Origin: Chrysopilus asiliformis
Taxonomy: Eukaryota; Arthropoda; Insecta; Diptera; Rhagionidae
Direction: 5' to 3'
NCBI GenBank assembly: GCA_964034945.1
Contig: OZ035961.1
Coordinates: 7,236,001-7,300,000 of the forward strand
Length of the DNA stretch: 64,000 bases
The translations under genes were made by a program, and so were the position numbers. Within the stretch, counting starts at the first letter, position 1. Each line of letters opens with the position of its first letter. Below the pieces are notes generated by a model, which did not search any database, was not told the origin of the DNA, and saw nothing but the letters and a program-made list of their open reading frames with translations. Of the stretch, positions 37,701-45,234 are shown in pieces.

Positions 37701-40700
37701 CATTTCACTTTAGTTGATTTCTTCGTTTTGGCTTTTTACAGCAAGCGCAATAAATCCAGCAGAAAAAAAAGCCCCAGAAAATCTCAGCGTAAACGGAACG
37801 GATGTGTGTTCAGCAACTATGACTTGGACTTAATGAACGTAGCCGAAATTTTCTAGCATTCACCGTCATCCATTCACCAGCCGAATTCCATTCCAGAGCA
37901 TAATTAGATGAAAACTAATCGAAACACATACAAACTATAAGCAAAATCTAATCTCCAGTGATGTAATTACATTTTGATAGACTTCAATTTTTTGGGGCAT
38001 AGCGAGAATGGGTGAGTTTATAAAAAGAAATCTCGGAAGTTGACAGCTATTTACAAGATTTACGTTGCCGGTCAGATTTAATAACGAGCAACGGAAGTGC
38101 ATAAGAGGCACCGTCGCTGTGATGCAAGAAGTGAAGTGATGTAGCAGCAAAACTCGTCTTAAACTTGCAGTTTCATTTCGAATGATTCAATTTTTCATAT
38201 TTAGCAATCGCGCTATACTGGCTAAGAGCAAAAACAAACACTGACCATATATGAAATACATATGAGAGACTGTCAAAAGTAATTTGCGCATCGTTATAAT
38301 GAAATTGTTATTTCTGTTATTCACTCAGAGGTCGCATTGAAATGATGGTAACCAAGAATATTTGAAAAAAAAAACAGTGAACGTAATGGCCCCAAGAGAC
38401 AAAAAAAACTCCATGAATAAATAAATCGCTTACAGCTAGAGCCAAAGCTGAAGAGCTGGAGTTCCACCATCAACATAGCATGGCGCTGTTTAACTTAATC
38501 CAAACCCGGCCGGCCTCTTCGTATCCATTTATCCATCCAATAATCGGGAATAATGCACCAGTATTGCCTGTGTTTCGAGCGTCGCTGAATTTAGAACAGT
38601 TTGACGGTTTATTTCGATAGGGAATTTTTATCTGATAGTTTAAGAATTTTATTTAAAAGAATTCTTTTAGTAATGCTAATTTTGGTAGTGATTTGCTGTG
38701 ATATCTCCGATCTGTCGTGATAAATGGCCGACAAAATCTTACAAAAATCCCAACGAAAGATTTCTTTAGCGCCCACATAGATTCCATTTAAGAATTCCAA
38801 ACAATAATAATATCAAAGGTGCTATGATTTCATAAAATGAATAGAACTGAAAAAATTGCATAGATTTGAAAAATATTAAATTGTAGTTATTAATGCTGAT
38901 TTTATTCAGCACGAGAATCAAAGTGGATAATCAACAAAATTACCAACACAAAAATATTCTTTTTTCTAATCTTCAACCAGTAAATTTTTATTATCTTTGC
39001 TAGAAATTCAAAACAGTTAAGTTTGTTGTCAAGATTCGCTTGTGGGCAAGATCTGTAAAAAATTCACAATAAATAAAATCGATAGGAACTTGTTTGGAAA
39101 GTTCTTTTCACGATGGAGTTTGTTTAAAGAAACTGTAGACAAATTTTTGTACCCGAATCGTGGAAGAAGTGAATTTTTGATACAATTTACAGAAATTTGT
39201 TTCTCGTTTAGTTTGCATTAAACAATTTCTTGTTTAGTTTGCATTAGTTTTGCATTTTTGGTAGATTATACTTATTGCCCAAATGTTTACTAAATTAACA
39301 AAGAATTTTGATAAATTGGTACTTTATTAGTAGGCTTTCAGTGGTGTTTTTTTTTAAAAGATACGAAAAGCTACAGTATTTTTAAAAGATACGAAAAATC
39401 AATTGAGGCGTTAAAAGCTAGAGTGGACTAAGCCACATAATCGAGTTTTTGAAGCTTTTTCACTTTTGTACTATTATTTACTGTAAATTTTTGGAAAAAA
39501 AATTTGTGTGGACTTTATTACTCAATGTTGAAATGTTCTTTTGTGCATCCAAACATTTTTATCTAGAAACTCACTAGTGAGTTACTCACTCGCAATAGTG
39601 ATTCAAACACAAAAAAATTCACGATTTCAACATGTGGGTTGGTCCACTCTAGCTTTTAACGCCTCAATTCGCGTTCCATGAGAAATGAAAAACCTTTTTT
39701 ATTTGATTTTCATCCATCATTCATTTTTTTTATTCACCAATGCGATTCTGCCCCATACGAACGAAAATTTTTTTTGCGAATATCTGAAAAACGGTGCATC
39801 TTATCAAAAAAGTGCAAGAACAAAACTTATTTAGGATATGATTCTACATAAAACTCCCATACATCAAAATCCGATTGGAATAAATTTTAAAAAATCTTGT
39901 TGAAAAGTTTGACTTCAAAGGCCGCGTTCAGACGTGGTGGAAACTGGTTGAAGTCAACCAAGTTATTCTGGGTGAAAAAACCTGCTTGCGTTCTCACGTA
40001 GTGTTTTTCAACTTTTGCGCTGCAGTGTATTTACACATGCTATGTCAATGTGTGCGTGTAGCTAGAAAAATTTTGTGAACCCCCACCATTGAACTCTATG
40101 TGTGTATGTGTTTTCAACCAAGTTCACCCGGCCTAGCCAGCAGGTGAATTCCCCGCATACACCCGATAGCGCCTGGCCCGTAAAATCGAGTGGAAACTTG
40201 GTGAAGTCAACCAGTTTCCACTGCGTCTGAACGCGGCCAAAGTGGAATACAACTGTTCGCCGTTCACTTAAACTTCGAACAATGCCATATTACCATACGG
40301 GTTTTCAAATTATGCCAGATTGGCAATTATAGCTTTTGTTATGTTTTATGAAAACTATTTTTTTTTACAATTGTAGCTAAGAAATCATGAATTGGCCACA
40401 CCTTTTCGTTGCTTTTAAATGCAATCTAAATTTTATTTTGTCAAAAATGCGTTCCATCAAAAAAGTCACTATGAAACTTCTTTAAAAATTAAAATTTGAT
40501 AACTTTCCCAGAAAGCACTGTTCAATTGACACCCTAATTAGAAAGTAACGGGATTTCAGCTGTTCCATTTTGATCTGTCTGTCAAAATCGAGCAAAACAT
40601 CTGGCAACCCAAACAAGCAACGCGGCACGTCGAAAAAGTAGTGGTGAACACATGCGCAGCGGGGATTATGTAATCGACGCAGCGTAAAGAGGCGAAAAAA

Positions 40701-41491
40701 GAAGAAAAAATCAAAGCACTCGCAAAGATAAGCAACAAAACGCTGCGCAAAGGAGATGGGCGAGGGGGAAAAACACTCAATAAGTTAATTTCCCATGTCG
40801 GTGTGTGCGCGAAATGTCTTCTCCATAGTAAATTCATTGTTTTTGTCGCCGTCGCCCGCGTCTAAAAACTCGGTACTAGAGCTGGGATGGCAGGTCATTT
40901 TCGAATGATGTCATACTCAACATTCTGAACTTTATTTTTATTTGGTCGCTTTTTTCTTCGCCATTTGTTTATTAGTTTAGTCTTTTGACAGATAATTGTT
41001 TAATGAGGCAAAATTCGCTGCCTGGATTTGCTGCCTTCTGCGCCAGATTTACGAGCTTCCAATTAGAAACTGAAGCAGAATTCTAGGGGGCCTTTCACTC
41101 GCAAATCGAAGCAGTTCCAATTGGAAAAGTCGTCAAGCTTTCGATCTTTTTAGCGCTGCTTCTTTTAATTTCACCGAATCCGTCATCGCATTTCCATATT
41201 TGATTCAATTGCAACAAACGTAAACAATTATCTAATTCGAAAGCGGATGGATGCAACTAATTTCCAAGATTTTCCCAATTTTCTTCACCTCCGCCGCACC
41301 GCAGCATTCGCTGCAAGAAAATCGCAATCGAACCGAACTTGATGTCGACTGCGGCAAAATCAATCTATCACGTCACGAAGGGTGTCGCCGCCCCGCTTCC
41401 TATTTCTTTAGCGGTCTCAACTTCATTTGATGGAATAAATCTAATTCTTCCTCCGAGTTCAGATTCGGCCACAAATTTTTCACTCACCCAT
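16794..41491 (-). CDS. Unc-115: Unc-115 / abLIM actin-binding LIM protein
   Basis: Cytoskeletal adaptor linking actin filaments to guidance signalling in growth cones and muscle. Predicted exons: 41491-41488, 28896-28586, 28433-27702, (27440-27384 optional), 24916-24405, 24239-24066, 23003-22864, then either 22637-22549 or 22133-22030, then 17167-16970 and 16907-16794. All phases agree; the form with the 89-nt exon and without the 57-nt exon is 757 aa. Four LIM domains lie at about residues 8-58, 68-118, 202-252 and 261-313 with all Cys/His ligands visible. A linker with GSVILKDLKEHAKYRKWKQH and ASRTPSA is typical of the family. The protein ends in a villin headpiece (last 37 residues, finishing KRRARLF), preceded by KIYPYHLLLITN. 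Drosophila has two Unc-115 paralogues (a and b); I cannot say which this is. Confidence 0.93.
18581..18769. mobile_element. TTAA-flanked MITE (piggyBac-like), 189 bp
   Basis: Left end ACCCTAGTCCTACGTT and right end AACGTAGGACTACGG are inverted copies, flanked by TTAA at 18577-18580 and 18770-18773. TTAA duplication and CCC-starting ends point to the piggyBac superfamily. Confidence 0.65.
19236..19330 (-). mobile_element. Non-LTR retrotransposon 3' tail
   Basis: On the minus strand the sequence ends with CCAACCTAACCTAACCTAAT, the same kind of CCTAA tail as the elements ending at 4584 and 34645. Only about 100 bp upstream of the tail is recognisable as GC-richer element sequence; no coding motif. 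Confidence 0.45.
20520..21250. repeat. Degenerate tandem repeat
   Basis: Loosely repeated units with the theme CCGGTGAACCAATTTCATTG / GAACCGCTAAAGGGATTTGG followed by TTTTC..CATTAGAGAGG and a pyrimidine-rich CCCCTCC block. Three or more units of roughly 150-200 bp. It resembles the unit at 30760-31190 in theme but not in detail. Confidence 0.4.
22030..22133 (-). CDS. Unc-115: Unc-115 alternative exon, 104 nt
   Basis: Enters at phase 1 and leaves at phase 0. Reads VSSLRHVPKPGYGLAPRSHT then FSSATTTGSAQVAP, donor GTAAGC. It shares the PKPGYG core with the 89-nt exon upstream, which suggests an old exon duplication. If spliced after the 89-nt exon it would read TGG TGA and stop at once, so the two must be alternatives. 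Confidence 0.75.
22549..22637 (-). CDS. Unc-115: Unc-115 alternative exon, 89 nt
   Basis: Enters at phase 1 and leaves at phase 0, like the 104-nt exon 416 bp downstream. Reads IHSYRSPPKPGYGFKTSTLP then SSIRNGYSS with donor GTAAGT. Either exon keeps the frame into the exon beginning MAELPASS at 17167. Confidence 0.78.
23269..23516. mobile_element. piggyBac-like MITE, 248 bp
   Basis: Ends CCCTCATACTGTCCT and AGGACAGTATGAGAG are inverted copies, flanked by TTAA at 23265-23268 and 23517-23520. Inside, near each end, are GGGTCATTTCTGACCC and TGGGTCATTTTTGACCCA palindromes. All three traits (CCC ends, TTAA, subterminal palindromes) fit piggyBac. Intronic in Unc-115, 270 bp upstream of exon 23003-22864. 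Confidence 0.8.
25309..25438. mobile_element. GGCTGTCCATAAA-type MITE, 130 bp
   Basis: Ends GGCTGTCCGTAAAATA and TATTTTATGGACAGCC are inverted copies. The family is common in insect genomes. Related pieces lie at 10612-10640, 29170-29260 and 58690-58802. Intronic in Unc-115. Confidence 0.65.
27384..27440 (-). CDS. Unc-115: Unc-115 optional 57-nt micro-exon
   Basis: Acceptor TTTTTTTCAG, then FSLRSRTPSITGSVYSSKK, then donor GTTTGT. It is exactly 19 codons with phase 0 on both sides, between two exons that also join in phase 0, so it can be skipped or included. A Ser/Arg-rich stretch after the LIM domains is usual in abLIM proteins. Confidence 0.6.
30050..30730 (+). repeat. Dispersed repeat family 2, uninterrupted copy
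   Basis: Starts near TCTGTCTGTCAGTC, holds AACCGGAAGTAACCAAAATG, GAAACTACGCGG and several GTTATCGAGATATACCGTTA motifs. Reference copy for recognising the insertions in the copies at 3640 and 6640. A short foreign block at about 30140-30340 may be a further insertion. Confidence 0.6.
30760..31190 (+). repeat. Three tandem units of about 170 bp
   Basis: Three imperfect units each contain ATGTTGG, an AAATTTCAGGCAAATCGGTT-like block, CAGTAGTTTCCCCGCGAAAG and a CCCCCTCCCCTTACTCCCCC block. The last ends with GACAGACAGACAGAC and TTTTATATATTAGTATGA. The AATCGGTTCAGCC...GACAGACAG arrangement is a very common insect repeat terminus. Non-coding. Confidence 0.6.
33626..33999. mobile_element. PIF/Harbinger-like MITE, copy 1 (374 bp)
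   Basis: Ends AGGTGCCG and CGGCACCT, with inverted CATGAGAGTAAA / TTTACTCTCATG just inside. Flanked by TTA at 33623-33625 and 34000-34002. The 3-bp TWA duplication is the hallmark of PIF/Harbinger. Interior is dense in CTCTCGAGAG and GCGAGTAACTCTC palindromes. Confidence 0.85.
34491..34645 (+). mobile_element. Non-LTR retrotransposon 3' end fragment
   Basis: Reads VVPDLLRFIRSSKWFEL and ends CCAACCGAACCTAACCT. D-L-L-x-F-I-R-x-S-x-W before a CCTAA tail is the usual finish of I-clade-like elements. Stops and frameshifts show it is dead. Confidence 0.65.
35365..35742. mobile_element. PIF/Harbinger-like MITE, copy 2 (378 bp)
   Basis: Same orientation and structure as copy 1 at 33626. Flanked by TAA at 35362-35364 and 35743-35745. 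The two copies differ in the middle third (around 35460-35520), where copy 2 has a different filler. The long open frames here are by-products of the palindromic sequence. Confidence 0.85.
37065..37585. mobile_element. MITE with GGAGCGCGTTCG ends and subterminal repeats
   Basis: Ends CTGGAGCGCGTTCG and CGAACGCGCTCCTG are inverted copies. Subterminal zones repeat ATAGTCGTAG, TAGTCAACTATAGTC and CACGAACGACC many times in both directions. Flanks TGATCT and TGATGT might be a 6-bp duplication with one mismatch. Superfamily not decided. Confidence 0.6.
39401..39669. mobile_element. MITE with 40-bp inverted repeats
   Basis: Left arm from 39405 reads GAGGCGTTAAAAGCTAGAGT and continues to about 39440. 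The right arm at 39628-39665 is its inverted copy. AATT flanks both sides, possibly a 4-bp duplication. About 80 bp from a family 1 repeat. Confidence 0.7.
39751..40372 (+). repeat. Dispersed repeat family 1, copy B (split)
   Basis: Forward copy matching 43800-44062: GTGCAAGAACAAAA, ATGATTCTACATAAAACTCC and CATACGGGTTTTCAA are shared. A 319-bp MITE is inserted at 39920-40238. Confidence 0.75.
39920..40238. mobile_element. MITE inserted in repeat copy B, 319 bp
   Basis: Ends GGCCGCGTTCAGACG and CGTCTGAACGCGGCC, with inverted GTGGAAACTGGTTGAAGTCA-like blocks extending the arms to about 45 bp. AAA flanks both sides (39917-39919, 40239-40241). The uninterrupted copy at 43960 shows the empty site. 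Confidence 0.82.
41488..41491 (-). CDS. Unc-115: Predicted first coding exon of Unc-115 (ATG plus one base)
   Basis: The LIM1 exon starts at phase 1 with GT AAA ACA AAA ATT TAT TGC, so an upstream exon must supply one base ending a G-x-x codon. On the minus strand 41491-41482 reads ATGG followed by the donor GTGAGT, in a good Kozak context (CCAAAATGG) and in a GC-richer zone. Joining gives MGKTKIYCAKCQKKC, a natural abLIM start. Coding exons elsewhere in the 12.6-kb intron cannot be excluded. Confidence 0.5.
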
Positions 41492-43029
41492 TTTGGTCCT
41501 TCCGCTGTCGCAAACTCTAAAACTTTCACACTTTTTTCGCACAGCTAAACACTTTCCTACAAACGATCAGAGTTCAATCAAAGTAACAAATTCACATCAC
41601 ATAAATGGCGAAACTACAAAAAAGAAACTATCCAACTTTCAGTAAAAAGACACACCAAAAAATGAATTGAAATTTTCTCAAATGAATTGAATCAGGGTTG
41701 GGATTTACTACTATAGGGCTTATCCTCCAACTAAACAAACGGGTGGCAACACTTGTCAAATGGCGGACACTCTAGATGTCAAAATGTTTTGTCACGGGAG
41801 TTGAACATTTGGTACGAAAAACGAATTAAAAACAATTAAGGGCGTGTGCGAAACGGTTTAATTTCAGTTTTTATTGAAATTGTTTCCTGTTTGCCACGCA
41901 ATCTAGTATGAAACGTACTAGAATTAGCGTACAATTAAACCGTTTCGCACATGTTATCAAAGATAACATTAAGGAACTGACTTTGAGTTTCCACGAGCAA
42001 ATTTTTCGTAAAAATCACGAATTTTCATCACTCAAATTCAGTCAGGCACCTGTAATACTTTCTAATTGTATAATATTATTGCGGAAACATTTAATTTAAT
42101 GTTGTTACCTCGTTTTCTCGCACCAAATTTGCAATGTCCGTGGCAAAAAATGTTGACAAATTAATTGTCCACCACGAGACAAGTGTTGTCACTAAAAAAC
42201 CCACTCACCAAATCTACTATCTTTTTTATGTGAATCTTCTTACACACTCTAAAATCTTTAAAAGCTCGCTGGGTAAGAAAATACACTAGCAAAATCAAAA
42301 GTTCGAAATCTAGCATTTAAAAAAAAATTCATTTTTCGAAACCATAAAACTCGAAACTTGGTTTGAATCCTAGATTTAGTATGGTTTGAATCCTAGATTT
42401 GCTAAACCATGATCGTGGCGCCGTGGCTAAAAAAGGAACTTTTCCGCGTACGTAGGACGTGGTGCCGTGGCTAAAAAAGGAACTTGTAAGGTTACAACAA
42501 AACGTTAACACTGCGAAAATCCGCAAGATTATATTTTAAAAAATGCAAAACATAAAAATTGTGTAAAAATTTATTCAATGACCTGCGAAATGTGAAATTC
42601 GTCGCTTAAAACCCATTTAAAAATTAAAAAAAACTTTTTTAGTAAAACATTTTTTTTAAAATCCTTTTTGTGAAAAATTTATTTTATCAATTTTGTGTAC
42701 GGTGACAATTTTTGGAGCTTGGTAGTTGGACAGTTTCACAAATGTTGATCAAAATGAAATCACAATTTTCACTGAAATTTGGATAGTTGATATTTTATTG
42801 GAATTGGAAAAACTAATCCTTGACATTAATTTTAGGCACATCATTCAAATTCTTAATGAGTTTAAGAACCTTTTCCTCTTTGGAAGTCGGTTAAAAATGG
42901 GAAATTTCCATAATTTTTACTGGTTAATGAAATTTTAAGTTGTTTTCTGCATTGTCTAGAAAGTAACGACTCTATTTTCACAATATTTTTACTTCTGAAC
43001 TTTTAAATGGAGCCTAGGTATATTAGGTA
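41492..43029. other. Upstream region of Unc-115 and spacer
   Basis: 41492-41600 is the likely Unc-115 5' UTR/promoter side; no core element can be placed. A short inverted repeat GTGCGAAACGGTTTAATT / AATTAAACCGTTTCGCAC spans 41846-41950. A 30-bp direct repeat, GTGGYGCCGTGGCTAAAAAA, occurs twice at 42415-42487. No supported gene. Confidence 0.45.
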
Positions 43030-44567
43030 CAGTGTTGGGGTTATCTAGATAATAATTATCTAGATAATCATCTAGATAAAAAAAAATGTTATCTTTATCT
43101 TATCTAGATAACACCCCAAAAAAGTTATCTTTATCTTATCTAGATAAAGGAAAATCCCATTTATCTAGAGATAATCGTTACCACCGAAAATCAAAAAATT
43201 AAATCTGAAAAAATGCTGAAACGAAATTGTTTTCTGCATACTTTTGAAAACCTAAAAACTTTTTTTAGGAACAGTTTTATACTTGGCAACAATTTTTGTT
43301 TACGGACAAGGAAGCGAAGTGTCACTCTTTCCCTCGCCTCTCTTCTCTTGTCCATAAAAAAAAAGTTCTGCCAGTAACTGTTGCCAAGTGTAAACCGGGC
43401 TATGAACGAAATAAAAAATCATAACGTTATAAATTTCCTTACGTAGCAAAATTAAACTTATATTTCGTGACGTTATTTCGTTTTGTATCGATAAAAAACT
43501 TAATTTCGTTACGTTATAATGTTATTATTCCGTTACACATTGTATTGAAACTGAAAACAAAAAAACGCACTGTAATAATAGTTTATCACAAAGTAATTCA
43601 GTTCAGTTTCCATAAAAATAAATTGTATAACAAATAATAAAACTCAGCAAAAAGAAAATATACAAATAAAAACGGAAAAAAATGTTGCGAGCGCACGGAT
43701 TGAGCTAGAGACTTGAAATTTTGCACAGATCCGTTTTTCGTAAAATGCGAGGCTAAGTTCGTTAATGGGCAAAAATTGACCATTAGGGGGGTACCCCCCA
43801 TAGGAACGAAAATGTTTTTCGCGAATATCTCAAAAACTGTGCATCCTATCAAAAAAGTGCAAGAACAAAAGTTATTTAGAATATGATTCTACATAAAACT
43901 CCCATACATCAAAATCCGATTGGAACAAGTTTTAAAAAAATCTTATTGGAAAATTTGAATTCAAATGAAATTTTGATACGCCGTTCAATTAAATCACCAT
44001 ACGGGTTTTCAATAATTGCCAGATTGGCAATTATAGCTTTTGTTATGTTTTTGATTATATTTTATGTCTGTGGGGTTATACTTGATGAACTTTTGTGGGA
44101 AATTTCACAAAAAATAATACTGAACAAAACAAGGAAATACTAATAAACAACGAAAAAACGTAATATTTTTTTCGTTTTTCGTTATGGTAACGGAATTGAA
44201 TTTCTATAACGTTCATTATAACGTAATTTTGAAGAAAAAGCCCGAAAATCATTTCGTTATTTCGTTACGTTACGATAACGTTTCTTATCCGTTTTCTTTT
44301 ATTATTATTTCGTTTCTTATTATATTTAAATTGAAAATCAAGAAAAACAAAAAATTTTGTGCTATTTTTTTAGTACGTAATTTTGAATTTTGTGCAATGT
44401 CAAAATAAATATTTATCTAAAAATTATCTAGATAATTTGGCTTTTTATCTTATCTTATCTATTATCTTTCATATTTTCATTATCTATTATCTTATCTAGA
44501 TAAATATTACGAGCATTTATCTTTATCTTTATCTAGATAAAAAAATAATTATCTGGCCCCAACACTG
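43030..44567. mobile_element. hAT-like non-autonomous element, 1538 bp, composite
   Basis: Ends CAGTGTTGGGG and CCCCAACACTG are inverted copies, flanked by a perfect 8-bp duplication ATTAGGTA (43022-43029, 44568-44575); CAG-starting ends with 8-bp duplications mark hAT elements. Both subterminal zones (43041-43170, 44405-44560) are packed with TTATCTAGATAA palindromes. Inside are an inverted pair around 43275-43400 (ACTTGGCAACA / TGTTGCCAAGT), zones rich in ATAACGTTAT and ATTTCGTTACGTTA at 43405-43555 and 44140-44330, and a complete family 1 repeat copy at 43690-44062. No transposase remains. Confidence 0.85.
43690..44062 (+). repeat. Dispersed repeat family 1, copy C
   Basis: Forward copy with GGGGGGTACCCCCC at 43785-43799 and the full block up to GGCAATTATAGCTTTTGTTA. 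It is nested inside the hAT-like element and serves as the intact reference for copy B. Confidence 0.75.
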
Positions 44568-44575
44568 ATTAGGTA

Positions 44576-45234
44576 TAACAAAGAGGTGTATTAGGTATAA
44601 CAAAATTCTCTCATTTCACAAGAATGCAGTTTTTTGCGATTTTCTCGAAAACGGTGCATTGTATCGAAAAATGTATGTGGCCCAAATGTCTTTGGAAAAT
44701 GATGCTAAACAACTTTTTCATACATCAAAACTCAATGCGACCACTCCTCGCTTTGATAAATAGGAAAACATGCAAACGGTATTTTATAAACGCTGATGGC
44801 AAAATTTGTGATCAAATATGTTTTGGTGTTCACATAAATATTTTGTGGGAAATGCTTCTCCAATTTTTAGTTTCATTTTATGGTTGTGAAAGAAAACGCC
44901 CTTAGCAAAAGTATTTCATTAAATTTATTTATTAAAAGATACGATTTATGTGTATTGTATGTGTTTCTTATAAAATTATTTTACATTTTTTTATATTTTT
45001 TTTTCTTTTTAGTATAAATATACAGCATTTTTAACAACAATTTAGACCAAAAAAACTAAATAAATAAGATAAATCATAAAGTAAATTGAAAAAAAGACAA
45101 AAAACATCACCGGAAAACACGGTTTCATAATAATAATAAAAAAATACGCTATAATGGATCCCATGTTAGTTTTTTGTAACGGCTTTGAATTTCGTTACAC
45201 GTACATAACTCCATGGTAATTGAAATCGCAAACA
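44576..45234. other. Spacer and predicted yemanuclein 3' UTR
   Basis: A weak family 1 relative lies at 44620-44890. Minus-strand AATAAA candidates near 44925-44937 would give yemanuclein a 3' UTR of about 300 bases. A second ATTAGGTATAAC near 44589 repeats the hAT insertion-site sequence. Confidence 0.45.

Larger units (their letters stand above)
28897..41487. other. First intron of Unc-115 (predicted), repeat-rich
   Basis: About 12.6 kb with no supported coding exon. Separately listed elements cover 30050-31190, 33626-33999, 34491-34645, 35365-35742, 37065-37585 and 39401-40372. A half GTCCATAA element is at 29170-29260. Stretches 31200-33600 and 35750-37060 and 37600-39390 show nothing I can name. 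40550-41487 is GC-richer and may carry 5' UTR or promoter sequence. Confidence 0.45.

Noticed and set aside
40556..40837. 93-residue minus-strand frame upstream of Unc-115 exon 2
   Set aside because: Considered as an alternative start exon, but no phase-1 donor in the frame and composition looks like 5' untranslated sequence.
42360..42400. GGTTTGAATCCTAG twice, resembling a tRNA B-box
   Set aside because: No A-box or cloverleaf around it; it is a short direct repeat.
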